Source of the DNA: Crataegus laevigata
Taxonomy: Eukaryota; Streptophyta; Magnoliopsida; Rosales; Rosaceae
Length of the DNA: 64,000 bases
Direction: 5' to 3'
Assembly (NCBI GenBank): GCA_963580275.1
Contig: OY756948.1
Coordinates: 15,471,001 to 15,535,000, forward strand
Shown here: piece by piece, positions 1 to 10,800 of the stretch
Position numbering within the stretch: the first letter of the stretch is position 1
Layout: each line of letters opens with the position of its first letter
Notes under the pieces: model-generated
What the model saw: only the letters and a program-made list of their open reading frames with translations
The model's database searches: none
Told to the model about the DNA's origin: nothing
Program-made: the position numbers and the translations under genes

Positions 1-1127
1 CTGTGATGGGCAATGTTCAACTCCATGTTGTGAGTAAGGGAGGTTAACTCTTCAAATGCTCGTGGTTTGATGCCTTGAAGGATGTATTGTAATCCCCATT
101 GCATACCTTGAACGCACATCTCAATTGAGCAGATTTCCGAGAGTCTGTCCTTGCAGTCGAGGCTCAGAGTGCGCCATCGGTTGATGTAATCGACAATTGG
201 CTCGTCCCTCCACTGCTTTGTGCTTGTCAGCTCCAGCATGCTTACTGTGCAACGAGTGATGTATAAGCAGTTCAAGAACTCTCGCTCTAATTGCTCCCAG
301 CTATTGATGGATTCAGGTTATAGATCCGTGTACCAGTTGAATGCATTTCCCTTCAGAGAGCGAACAAACTGCTTCGCAAGGTAATCTCCTTCCGTCCCCG
401 CGTTGTTGCAAGTTTCGACGAAATGGGCAATGTGCTGCTTTGGATTTCCCTTCCCATCGAACTGCATGAAATTTGGCAGTTGATATCCCCTTGGCATCTT
501 CAGGATGTCAATTTTCTTGGAGTAAGGCTTCGAATACAACATGGAGGTATGTGAGCTCCCTTCGTACTGCGCCTTGATGGTGCTAGCGATCATTTGTTGT
601 AGCTGCTGGATAAATAGAGATCCCATGAGTGTCGTTGCTTGGTTCGGCTTCTCCTCGATTTCTTTTGTCGGAGGTTCCTCATCCTCGCCGCCTACCATTT
701 TGTCGTTGTTCTTCATTTCCAATTGGTTGACAAGTGTGGCGATTTGTAAGTCTTTCTCCTCCATAGTTTATGTGAGCTTTGCAATCACTTCATTCATTTG
801 GGCCAGCTGCTCCTCGATCGAAGTCGCTCCGGTGGTCATGACTTGCATGGCTGTGCTGCTGCTTGAGTAGGCGTTAGAGAGCAGGGACTCGGGGCACTTC
901 TTTGGGATATCCTCCATTGGCACACTTAGCGAGGCTAGAGTGATCACGGGCTTGTATTTCGAATGTTTATGAACTTTTGGCGAAGTTGATGCAGAGGGGG
1001 AAGATACGGCGGAAAGAGCTCTTGCTTTGCTTCGAGTTATGATGCCGAAAGCGCCACCGCTCGTGATGAGGATACTTTTGTTCTTTGTGTTAGTTGCGGG
1101 AACGGTTTAAGCCTTCCTGGATGCCAT
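1..1127 (-). pseudogene. retrotransposon gag, broken
   Basis: The minus-strand reading gives a gag-like polypeptide with a low-complexity N-terminus, a coiled-coil-like segment (ATSIEEQLAQMNEVIAKL, then MEEKDLQIATLVNQLE) and a retrotransposon-gag core containing FDGKGNPKQHIAHFVE and GNAFNWYTDL, continuing to PIVDYINRWRTLSLD near base 1. This is the usual order for plant Ty3/gypsy Gag, the capsid that packages the element RNA. Lesions are visible. There is an in-frame TAA at 768-770, another at 318-320, a probable frameshift near 1047, and a stop a few codons after the ATG at 1127. The longest clean stretch is 148 codons (764 to 321). Not functional as it stands. Confidence 0.8.
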
Positions 1128-1195
1128 ATGTGCCTTTTTGCGGATTTGAAGATAGAGATGAGAGGTAGAGATAGTCCCACTAGGCGTGCCAAATT

Positions 1196-1881
1196 TGTAA
1201 ACACAGCAAATTTCTGAAACAAGAACACATGTCGTACAAAATAATATTTGTATTTGATGAATTTTGGGTTACAATCTCTTTATAATTTATCCTCTGATTC
1301 TATCTTCGTAAGATATGGATTTGTTGATGGGCCGTTGATCCAAAGGGTCGTTGGGGCTTGATTCTTGGGATGAACAGTGGTGTGGATTCATTGATGTTGT
1401 GTTGATCCGAAAGGCCGTTGGGGCTTGATCTTAGGATGAAGAGCGTTTCTTCAAAGGCCGTCGGGGCTTGATCTCGAAGAACGATGAATGAAAAACGAAG
1501 AACAAACTTCAAGAGAATTCTATTCCAATTTGGGAGTAGAGAAATATGTTGGTGAATTGGTGAATGAAAATGAATGAAATGGCTTCCTATTTATAGATTT
1601 TGAGATGGAGGTGAAGTGAGTGGATGATGGAGGTGAAGTGGGTGTGATGATGGAGGTGAAGTGAGTGGATGTTATAGGTGAAGTAAGTGGATGATGGAGG
1701 TGAAGTGGGTGTGATGATGAAGGTGAAGTGAATGGATGTTGTAGGTGAAGTGAGTGGATGATGGAGGTAAAATGAGTAGAGGTTATAGGTGAAGTAAGTG
1801 GATGATGGAGGTGAAATAAGTGGAGGTTGTAATTTTAAGGCTTTGGTCAACATTTATTTCACCGAAATTTCGATGTCTACA
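1196..1881 (-). repeat. 5' LTR of the Ty3/gypsy element
   Basis: 686 bp with TG..CA-type ends (TGTAGACATCG at 1881, TTACA at 1196 on minus), followed immediately by the PBS. It contains a degenerate minisatellite at 1611-1830. The minus-strand open frames here are simple translations of the repeat. Confidence 0.75.
1611..1830. repeat. minisatellite inside the gypsy LTR
   Basis: Degenerate tandem units of about 20-40 bp built on GTGGATGATGGAGGTGAA alternating with GTGGATGTTATAGGTGAA. Variants differ at a few bases. Confidence 0.8.
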
Positions 1882-1949
1882 CACACATTAGCAGAAAACA
1901 AATGAAACTGGGCGGTTCGATCAAAATAAATTGTTGTTTTGACTAAACA

Positions 1950-2321
1950 TTTATGGATTATTTTACAATTTATTCTAATTCGAATCAACTAGTACGTATA
2001 TTTTCCACATTAATAGGAGTACGTCTATGTTTCTACTTTACGAATATGATTTTTTCAAGTGTTATTCCTATTTTGGCATTTCTAATTTCCGGAGTTTTAG
2101 CCCCGATTAGCAAAGGACCAGAAAAACTTTCGAGTTATGAATTGGGAATAGAACCAATAGGGGATGCTTGGTTACAAATTAGAATCCGTTATTTTATATT
2201 TGCTCTAGTTTTTGTTGTTTTTGATGTTGAAACGGTTTTTCTTTATCCATGGGTAATGAGTTTCGATGTATTGGGAGTATCCGTATTTATAGAAGCTTTA
2301 ATTTTCGTGCTTATCCTAATT
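1950..2321 (+). pseudogene. ndhC: nuclear plastid insertion with ndhC remnant
   Basis: The frame after base 2056 reads SSVIPILAFLISGVLAPIS, KGPEKLSSYE, FVVFDVETVFLYPW and MSFDVLGVSVFIEALIFVL, which is NdhC, subunit 3 of the thylakoid NDH complex. The plastid start is still visible at 2027 (MFLLYEYDFF), but about 20 bases that normally encode WAFLII and flanking bases are missing at about 2056. The start and body are therefore in different frames, and the longer open frame from 1953 is accidental. Homology stops near 2321, so the last 15 or so residues (the GSVYAWRKGALEW end) are replaced by unrelated AT-rich sequence. Several substitutions (SGIEPMGD to LGIEPIGD) fit decay after transfer. The 75 bases upstream look like plastid ndhC leader. 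Most likely a NUPT. Confidence 0.85.
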
Positions 2322-3314
2322 ATATATATAGGGTTAAGAGTTGAAAAAATTACACACAAAGTATACATTTAATACTTAATTTTATATTTAGACAACACTT
2401 TTTAAACATTTCAAGGAGAGACAAAAGTTAATGCATGTGATAGATGCATCGTTGCCTTTTTTCACTAGAGTGTAAGTTACACAAATATCCTATACAAATT
2501 GATTATACTAAAAATTACCGTTTAGTAGTTGGAGGATATGAAAGCAAGTTTGCAGTTAAAGGTCTCTCGCATGGCAATTTGGTAATCCCATCTCCGCGTA
2601 CATTTTTCATTTCAAGATCAAACATTTTTCCTTCTGTTCTCATCGAATTAGAATTTTATATGAATTTTGAAGGAAACAAACCGTCAATAAGACTTCCACC
2701 CACCCACCCCACCCCACTTCGCTCCGCAGTAAGCAAACTGTCAATAAAACTTACACCCACCCAATCCACCATTGGCACTTCCATATCTCCCTAGTCCTTA
2801 CCCAGCCAAGCCCATTTCTTTCTTCTTCTAAACTTCCACACTAGGTTCATATAAGAGGTTTTGATTCAACTCACTGCTTATCACACCACCTTTCAGATTT
2901 CAAATGTGCAAGGAGACATCAAAACCAAGTTTGAAATGTGCAGTAAGGCACGATGTTTTAATTGGAATCTCTTAATTGGTTTATAAAATTAAACTATAAA
3001 TTATATAAAGAAAGAAAAATTAAGAAACGAAAATTGAAAGAAAAAAATGGGTTAGTTTGGTGGTGGTGGTGGAACCACTTTGGTTGAAGGTGGAGACTGT
3101 GTTGCAATCTTGCATAAAGACGATGAAGGGTGATGAAGGTGAAAACAATGGGCCTAAAATGGATAGTTTTCCATTTTTTTCTTATCTTTATTTTACTTTT
3201 CTTAAAATGGCCCCACATTGCAATTAAATGCTTTAAGTTGCGAAACAGGTGTCCAACGACTCGTGTAGAACTCTATTTAGCGACGAGTCTTGCTAGCAAT
3301 TCTCTTCTTTTACA
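2322..3314. other. no recognisable gene
   Basis: Mostly AT-rich non-repetitive sequence with a C-rich patch at 2697-2765 in which a CACCCACCC-type motif is imperfectly duplicated. Open frames here have no recognisable motifs. Confidence 0.5.
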
Positions 3315-3319
3315 TTTAC

Positions 3320-3582
3320 TGTAACATCCCACATAGACCAACGGAGAGGGGGTGTGTGCCTTATATGTACATGCCCACCTCTATATAGCACGAAGCCTTT
3401 TGGGGACTCACTGGCTTAGGATTTCGTGGGAACTCCGAAGTTAAGCAAGTTTGGGCGAGAGCATTCTCAGGATCGGTGACCCATTGGGAAGTTCTCGTGC
3501 CGAGTCCCCAAAAACAAAATTGTGCGGGCGGGCCCAAAGTGAACAATATAGTGCTATGGCGGAGCCGGTCTAGGATGTGACA
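3320..3582 (+). repeat. Cassandra 5' LTR
   Basis: 263 bp, TGTAACATCCC to GATGTGACA. It is paired with the 264-bp copy at 3657-3920. The two differ at many positions, so the insertion is not recent. Confidence 0.92.
3404..3509 (+). ncRNA. 5S rRNA-like domain in Cassandra LTR1
   Basis: The core GAACTCCGAAGTTAAGC, then TTTGGGCGAGAG, then GGATCGGTGACCC and TTGGGAAGTTCTCGTG matches the internal promoter region and 3' half of plant 5S rRNA (A box, intermediate element, C box order). The ends GGGGACTC (3402-3409) and GAGTCCCC (3502-3509) can pair as helix I. This is a retrotransposon-borne copy, not a genomic 5S gene; pol III transcription is inferred from the family. Confidence 0.85.
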
Positions 3583-3656
3583 GAATGGTATCATAGCCAC
3601 TCTGCCGTTCAGTGCGAGTGTGCTGACGAAGACGTCGGGCCCCAAAGGGAGTGGAT

Positions 3657-3920
3657 TGTAACATCCCGCATCGACCAATGGAGAGAGGGTGTGTACCTTA
3701 TATGTACATGCCCACCTCCATACAGCACGAGGCCTTTTGGGGATTTACTGGCTTTAGATTACGTGGGAACTCCGAAGTTAAGCGAGCTCGGGCAAGAGCA
3801 TTCCCAGGATAGATGACCCACTGGGAAGTTCTCGTGCCGAGTCCCCAGAAACAAAACCATGCGGGCAGGGCCCAAAGCGGACAATATCATGCTACAGCAG
3901 AGCCGATCTGGGATGTGACA
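3657..3920 (+). repeat. Cassandra 3' LTR
   Basis: 264 bp, TGTAACATCCC to GATGTGACA, followed directly by the TTTAC target duplication. It carries the second 5S-like domain at 3741-3846 (GAACTCCGAAGTTAAGCGAG, then GGATAGATGACCC). Confidence 0.92.
3741..3846 (+). ncRNA. 5S rRNA-like domain in Cassandra LTR2
   Basis: Same layout as the LTR1 copy. The outer stem GGGGATTT/GAGTCCCC still pairs if G-U wobbles are allowed. The C-box region has drifted (GGATAGATGACC against GGATGGGTGACC in genuine 5S). Confidence 0.8.
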
Positions 3921-3949
3921 TTTACGGTGATGAAAACAAAATATTTATA

Positions 3950-4590
3950 TTCACAGGTTATACTAATTCTGTAAAAATGGTCGAACACAGTTGAACTAAT
4001 TTTGCAAAAATTATCAAAGATGGGTTAAACTGATTTTGCACAAAATGTAAAAATGGTGGAAGACGAGTTGAACTGATTCTACAAAAATAGTCGAAGATGG
4101 GTTTAACTGATTATGCAAAAATGGTCGAGGGGTTGAATTGATTTTGCAAAAATGATTGAGGATAGGTTGAATTGATTCTACAAAAATAGTCGAAGACGAG
4201 TTAAATTGATTATGTAAAAAAGTTTGAAGGGTTGAACTGATTTTGTAAAATGATCGAGAATGGGTTGTACTGATTCTGCAAAAATGGTCGAAGACAGGTT
4301 AAACTGATTCTACAAAAATATTTGAGGATAGGTTGAACTCATTCTGGAAAAATGGTCGATGATAGGGCAAACTAATTATGCAAAAGTGGTTGAAGACGGG
4401 TTGAACTAATTCTGCAAAAATGGTCTAAGACGGGTTGAATTGATTCTGCAAAAAATGGTCGAAGATTGATTGAATTGATTTTGCAAAAATGAGGACGAGT
4501 TGAGTTGATTCTAGTAATAAAATGATATAAAATGAGTCTGCATATAGTTTCAAAATTGATTATATAGAAATAATGGAGGATAAGTTGAGC
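3950..4590. repeat. degenerate minisatellite, about 34-bp unit
   Basis: Roughly 15-18 imperfect head-to-tail copies of a unit close to TGCAAAAATGGTCGAAGACG plus GGTTGAACTGATT. Unit length varies by small indels. The minus-strand open frame at 4372-4599 is repeat-derived. Confidence 0.85.
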
Positions 4591-4645
4591 TTTTGACACA
4601 TATCAATTTTGTTAGAGTTGTGAAGGTTAGATTTTATTATTGGAA

Positions 4646-4795
4646 AAGGATTTGGTCCGGATCTCTCCCATCAAAGGCCTAGGATCAAGTAATCCGGGCA
4701 ATTGAAATTTGATCCAACGGCTAGATCAAATTTCAACGGCTCAGATCACTTGATCATGGGCCTTTGATGAGATAGATCTAGACCGAATCCTTCTT
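4646..4795. mobile_element. MITE-like inverted repeat
   Basis: Left arm AAGGATTTGGTCCGGATCTC and right arm GATCTAGACCGAATCCTT are inverted copies, and CATCAAAGGCCTAGGATCAAG is mirrored by CTTGATCATGGGCCTTTGATG. A short centre (CAACGGCTAGATC) lies between them. No convincing target duplication was found, so the superfamily is open. Confidence 0.6.
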
Positions 4796-4820
4796 CTTTA
4801 TTAACAACCATAAAGCTTTA

Positions 4821-5113
4821 TGTCACATACCGGCCCGGGCCGCCACCACATCTCGGGTTCGACTCCACCGTAGCACGATATTGTCCGCTTTAGACCTCAA
4901 CCACACCCTTATGGTTTTGTTTCTGGAAACTCACGAGCAACTTCCCAGGAGGTCACCCATTATGGGATTGCTCTCGCGCGAACTCGCTTAACTTCGGAGT
5001 TTCGATAAAACCCGAAACCAGTTAGCTCCCAAAAGGTCTCGTGCTAGGTAGAAATGAGAATATACATATAAGGCTTACATGATTCACTCCTCTAGGCCAT
5101 GTGGGATGTTACA
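4821..5113 (-). repeat. Cassandra-type LTR at the 3' end of the large element
   Basis: 293 bp, TGTAACATCCC to TGTGACA on minus, with 5S-like ACTCCGAAGTTAAGCGAG and AATGGGTGACCTCC. On its own it could be taken for a solo Cassandra, but its immediate flanks give no 5-bp duplication. Confidence 0.85.
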
Positions 5114-5308
5114 ATAATTGAAGAGGAAAGGTTGTGGAGAGGTTCCCAAGTGGTTGTGTGAAGAAATTCGCTGAAATAATGATGAATTTCCGTTGGAAAT
5201 TGAGGTAAGAGCCGACCGGATTGGGTTAGATCCTCACGGGTTAGAGATCCCCCGCACCTCTTATCCCTCATTTTTCCTCATTTCCTTCTTTTCTGATTGG
5301 CTCCTATT

Positions 5309-5310
<2 letters not shown>

Positions 5311-5350
<40 letters not shown>
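5311..5350. repeat. (CT)n microsatellite
   Basis: Uninterrupted CT dinucleotides, about 20 units, inside the 3' LTR. The homologous site near 14130 has only a short CT-rich run. Confidence 0.95.
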
Positions 5351-5354
<4 letters not shown>

Positions 5355-6133
5355 TTATTAGTCACTCTCCCTCATTTTCTCTCCTTTGCTAAGCCATCCC
5401 AGCCATCTTTTTATTTTCCCATTAAATCTATGCCACACACGTGGTCTACCTAATTTGACCCAAAAAAATCTGGAGTATTCTAGAAATAACTAATTTACTA
5501 AAACGTCCTCAACTTTAAACGTTAATAACTTCGTTATAACTCCAAATCACGTTCCGTCTGCGCCCATGCGTCCGTATCGACGAGTACTACAAGGATATGC
5601 CAAGGAAATGAACCTTACATGTCACTACAAGGCGATCAACACCAAATGACATATGTGCCTCGAAGGGCATTTTCGTAAACTCGCTTATGAAAATTATAAA
5701 AATCATAATTTTTAGGGACGGGCTATCACAATCTACCCTCTTAAAAAGAATTTGTCCCCGAAATTTAAAATCACTTGCTTGACAAAAATAGTGAAAAGAT
5801 AGAAGAAAAATAAATGCGTGAATGAGATATCAAGGTAGAGCGGCTGCATAAAAGAGAATGTCATTCCGTCGCGATCGGAGTGCAGTGATTCCTCTTTCAT
5901 GCCTCCCAGCTCAACTTTGTTTCTCCTTTAGCATTATACTAAAATCCAGTAATTAGAAAAACATAGTATTAAAAATAAACGTTTAAAAGCATAATGTTCA
6001 AATACGTATATGAAAATTGCAAAAATAGTTTTACTGAAATCAAAACTGATTATAGAGAAATATCTGCCTACACACTCTTAGCGTATCATACTCCAAAGGT
6101 ACAAAAGCAGTACCCTTAAATAAGTACGCATAC

Positions 6134-7844
6134 TGATGCGAAAATAAGCTAACACACGAATTAAACCCTCTTGTTGACAATTGTAGCATATATGCAAGTA
6201 GGGATCGTTCTAAACCGGGGATTAGGAGGGATTGCTAATCTATATAAAATAAACTTAGAAACACTAAATAAAACTTTAAAAACACAAATCTAAAATCAAA
6301 ACACTTAACTAGATTCAAATGATTCCAACTAAACTAGAATAACTCAAAATAAAACTAACAAATAAACTAAAACAGATTTGCGAATGAATTTAAAAGATTC
6401 AAGCTATGAAAATTAACCAACTCTAAACTAAATTAACTCAAAGAACTCAAAAGAAATCAAATAAGGTAGATTCAAATCAAAAGACACAAATTGTAAAAGG
6501 GGGATTGGGTCTTGATGGGAATAACTTGAAAACAAACAAATTGTAAACTAGACAGATTTAAGCACAAAATATGGTTGTTTGAATGGATGATGGATTAGCT
6601 AGAGGGGTCTCCTCCACACATGATACACCGTATATAAACCAATTTTTAGTTGTTCTTTCAATAACTTATGAAACTCAATACTCCGGGTTAACCGTGATAG
6701 CACTTTTTTAACCTTCAAGTTCTCCTTAAGTTAATGAATTGAATGGGATAGCGCATATAACAATTCAAAACATTCTTCAAAAGTTCCATACGTGAAAAGC
6801 ACAATAGAGATACAATCAAAGATCATTAAGATTCATGAGAACTATAAGTATTGACGAGGCATTCATAACTATGAAAAGCATGATACTCTTGCCAAGAATT
6901 CACTTAACACGATTGTGGATAGTAACCTTTACTACTCATGAATATAAGTTCATAACTATTAGGTGAAATTCCCTTATATTCTAGCATCAAACTTATGCAT
7001 GAGAACTAAGCGTGCACTCTTAATCAACATACATAAATAAGTTATCAATCAAATAGTTAAGCGAATTGAAATCACAAATTATTAAATCACAACCAAAAGT
7101 AATTAATTCATAATGCAAATGTAATCATGGCTTTGAATCCCCCCTAGCAAAAGGAGGGGTTTAGTTCCTCATAATCATAAAACAAAGGTAAATAGATTTA
7201 TACATTGAAAATAAAAGAAAGAAAACACCTAAACGCTCCAACGATCTTCGTTAAGTGGCAAGCACGTCCAAGCACTTTCCTTCCCTTCCTTTGCTACGGC
7301 ACAAGGAGTGGTTGTGGGTTGAAGGGTTGATTGTATGGAGGAATGGATAGGGGGATGTATGGTGGTGTTTAGGATGGGTAGGGAGGGGTAAGGCTAGGAT
7401 AGGTTAGAACCAGATTTTTGGAAGAAAGAAAAGGGAGTTGCGGCTAGGATAGTTTAGGGAGTGTAGAATGGAAGTGTTGTGTGAATTGGTGTCTTTGGCC
7501 TTGATGGAGAAGCCTATTTATAGGCTTTGAGAATGAATCACTACCATCCATTTTCTTGGTGAGAATGAATCACCACCATCCATTTTTGTTGGTGAGAATG
7601 AATCACTACCATCCATTTTGTTGGTGAGAATGAATCACAACCATCCATTTTTATGCTCCCCATGCATGTAATCCATTTCACCCCAAAATAGCTCCAAATT
7701 GCACCCAAATGCACTTCTTTGCTAACTTTGTTATTTAGAACCTACAAACACACGAAAATAGCTTAAAACATTCTAATAAGATGAAACTAATTAAGTAAAT
7801 GCAAGAAAACAAACTAATAAAGTCACATAAATATGTTCCTATCA
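6134..7844 (-). mobile_element. solo LTR, copy 1
   Basis: 1,711 bp with a perfect 5-bp duplication CATAC (6129-6133 and 7845-7849). On minus it starts TGATAGGAACATATTTATG; on plus it starts TGATGCGAAAAT and ends CCTATCA. It contains four tandem copies of a unit of about 32 bp (GAGAATGAATCACYACCATC) at 7528-7665. It is homologous along its length to 48487-50237. There is no PBS, coding region or second LTR next to it, so a solo LTR of a larger, probably Ty3/gypsy, element is the simplest reading. The lineage is not determined. It is nested in the internal region of the large chimeric element. Orientation is inferred. Confidence 0.75.
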
Positions 7845-7849
7845 CATAC

Positions 7850-10800
7850 TAATATAAAAGGTCTATTTATCCATTTGCTTAACGAGTCCAACAAGTATGT
7901 CATCAATATTACGGACTGCAGCCCGCAATACTGATAACTCATCGTTGTCACGATAAGTAAGTAAATAATTCTTGAGGGTGCAATATTACCATCTTGCCCC
8001 TTATTGGGAAACATACACACACTGCCTAAACAAAGCCTCAATCGTGCTCTTGCATTACTCCTTAGGCAACATCATCAATATCGTAAATTTTCCCAGGTCA
8101 AAATCTTCATATTCCAAATACATGTTTGCAATACTCTTCTGCAAATCACAAACTGCGCATAAATATCCATACCATTTCTCAAGCAATGCCATGCTCAAAA
8201 TCAGGAACGTAACCATCGATACACACAACCCTAACAAGGGTAAGTGTCTACCAATTATGCACTATGCATAAAATCTATGTATATTAGCTTCAATGCGACC
8301 ATAGCTAAACAAGAATTGTAACCATAGTTACAAGCAACTAAAATGGAGCTAACGATATATCACAACCATACTACTTATGTGATGAACAACCTGTCACACA
8401 ACTTTTAAGATTTGAATAGCTTTTTTCAGACTAATCCTTAGTCTCGAGGCGGCAATGTGATACTAGACAAAATCTAGTACTCACAGCCTTTGAAAAAATA
8501 CTTCCCAAAGCTTGGAAGCAAAACGTATGCCACGATGAAATATAAATATATCTAAATAATAATCCAATCTGATCTCTGCTTGTCTGAACTAGCATAGAAG
8601 TCCAAAAGTAGCCATCTCATAATGCTATCATCCTTTGAAAGCAAACAGAGAAGAAAATGTAGTTGTTCATAAAGTTTGGACTTTATTTTCCTTAACATCC
8701 TTCTTACTTAACCAAATGTGAGGTACATATGAGCCAAGAATTCTCCTCTAACACATCAAATGGAGCATTGAATTTTGATTCCTTTTCCATCTCCTCATCT
8801 GATCACAACACGCACGAGGATTGCTAGATCACATCATGTGGAGAAGTTAACAACCTCCCACTTTCATCTTAATTGGCTACACAATTGCCTTGTTGCTGAA
8901 ATTCTAGCGCCAAATTTTAGGAAAGAATTCGTCACCAATACCAACTTTAAGCTTTAGGACTAGAAGAATACGGTTTTCCATTCTAGTAAAGCTACCACCA
9001 TTGAAACATTGCATGCGCGTAGTATAGATTCAGCATCCTGAATACTAGCATTCGTAATTTCTCCATGTATCCTAATAATTGCTATACAAAGCCTATAGCA
9101 ATGATTCCCCATCTCTAGTCGACTTCAAGAAGTAATTATAACCATCCCAACAATTCTTGATAATCCAAAAATAGCGCCAATCAATGCCAGTGAACATCTG
9201 CTGACATGGAATAGGGATGGTTGGAAAACAATAGCTAAGTTTGCACAATGGGATGATACACAATAGTGCACTCTTAGATTTTGATTTATTGCTTCCACTG
9301 CCGTAGTCAAAACTTAGTTCATTCTGCAAATAAATGTACTCAAAGAGTTCTGAGGTTGATAAAGATCTTAGATACGTTCTTCACAAAGAAATGTCGTTCG
9401 ATTATCGAGTAAAGCTGATAAATATTGACTTTAAGTCATAGAAAAGATGACTTATTCCAAACAGTTCTGCACGCTGGAATATAATTGGTAATCTGTTATG
9501 CCGCCTCTGCACAGCTGAAATATCCAAAGACACGTCATCATGAATTTCCAAAAATCAACATCATCGAAGAATGTAATGCGATGGAGAGCTAAGACAATAG
9601 TTCAGTTGTAAGAAACTTTATTCATCTCCAACTTCCTATATTAAACTAACTATCTTCGACCAGAAGGAAAAAGAATACTATAGTCGAAGAATCACTAACA
9701 AAGTGTCGATAAAATCGACAAGACCAAAGATATCCTGAATTTCTCGATACTTTTTAAGAAATTCAACTTCCTTCCACTATAACCTTTTTGGGAGAAGAAA
9801 TGAATTTCATCCATTAAGATCACATTTTCCAAGAAGAATATCAATTTAATCAAGGTCCACAATCAAGAAGTCTGGTACAAAGTTGACTAACATAGCATAA
9901 AGGATTTGATCTCCCTATTGAGGTAAGTAAGAAAATCACTAATAAGATCACTATGAATTTGCCAAAACATGGAGGCAAGCTCAAATTACAAAGGTTGGTC
10001 AAATAGGTGCAAAACTTAAGGTTCTAGCCTTCATCTTCGCGAATAGATTTGAGTTCCCTAGAAGAGGTGTTTGATTAGGTAATTCTTAAGCAATAAGCCT
10101 CAGTGACTAAGTCCACTCAGCAAAGTGAGACTCATTTGAAAGTCACAAAGAAGACCGTTATAAGAGTGGTTCGACAAGGAATAAGGAAAGTAAATGCGAA
10201 GTTAACAAGATGAAGCACTGGCGTATTCCATTCCTCGTATTCAGCAACAACCAAGTAGAATGTTGAGAAAAGGCGTCCAAAAGTATACTTCTTCAAAACG
10301 GGCCAACTGCTAACTAACTCTGCTCCACGAACTAAAAGGTCTTCACAATTCCTTGACACTCAAACATGCTAGCAACGAGATGCCACTTCTTATTTTGATC
10401 CTACAACAGACCTATAGAATTGATCGAATGTGACTAGCTTAAAAAGTTTTAATTACCTAAATAGGTAGTATGGTCAACAAAGGTCTGCTCCTAAGTTCCC
10501 ACAATTTAATTCTTTCAGCTCAGACAATCACTGTTAATCAACCTATCCATTGCGTCGTGAATTAATGCATATGCAATAATTCTAATATTGTTCATTACCC
10601 CGAACTGTAAACTGGCGTCCTGGCATACTGGTGTCACTTCCAAATACTAACATGTGTCCGGTGCCAGAAATCATACCACCTGAATACTAGTTAACCGTAT
10701 CTGGATATCAGACAGTGTCACTGATTAGTAGCTCCACCATAGGCTGATTACAGGTTAGAGTCCACTCAGGTAGTTGGTTTCGAATAATGGGTAAGAAATT

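Larger units (their letters stand above)
1..1881 (-). mobile_element. Ty3/gypsy LTR retrotransposon, 5' part (truncated by window edge)
   Basis: On the minus strand the order is LTR (1881 to 1196), primer-binding site (about 1195 to 1183, reading TTTGGCACGCC), leader, then a broken gag reading to base 1. The LTR starts TGTAGACATCG and ends in TTACA. This leader and PBS resemble those of plant Ty3/gypsy elements, possibly the Tat/Ogre side; the lineage is inferred, because pol lies outside the window. The 3' half and second LTR are off the left edge, so no target duplication can be checked. Confidence 0.8.
3320..3920 (+). mobile_element. complete Cassandra TRIM retrotransposon
   Basis: 601 bp. 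It consists of LTR 3320-3582, a 74-bp inner domain and LTR 3657-3920, flanked by a perfect 5-bp duplication TTTAC (3315-3319 and 3921-3925). Both LTRs begin TGTAACATCCC and end GATGTGACA. The inner domain starts with a PBS complementary to initiator tRNA-Met (TGGTATCATAGCC at 3586-3598) and ends in a purine-rich tract (AAAGGGAGTGGA) before LTR2. Each LTR holds a 5S rRNA-like segment, the hallmark of Cassandra. No coding capacity; it depends on another element's proteins. Confidence 0.95.
4821..5730 (-). repeat. 3' LTR of the large element, internally deleted
   Basis: The first 615 bp (5730 to about 5116) match 14522 to about 13932 of the 5' LTR, from TGTGATAGCCCGTCC through the shared TTCCCAAGTGGTTGTG. 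They are joined directly to a 293-bp Cassandra-type LTR (5113 to 4821) ending GTATGTGACA. About 2 kb present in the 5' LTR is missing. A CT-rich microsatellite (5311-5350) has expanded in this copy and is short in the other. Confidence 0.75.

Noticed and set aside
1953..2372. Functional nuclear NdhC gene
   Set aside because: The natural start and body are in different frames because of a deletion, and the C-terminus is replaced.
3404..3509. Genuine 5S rRNA gene
   Set aside because: It is embedded in LTRs with retroelement PBS and target duplications, lacks the normal 5' third sequence of 5S, and is not in a tandem rDNA array.
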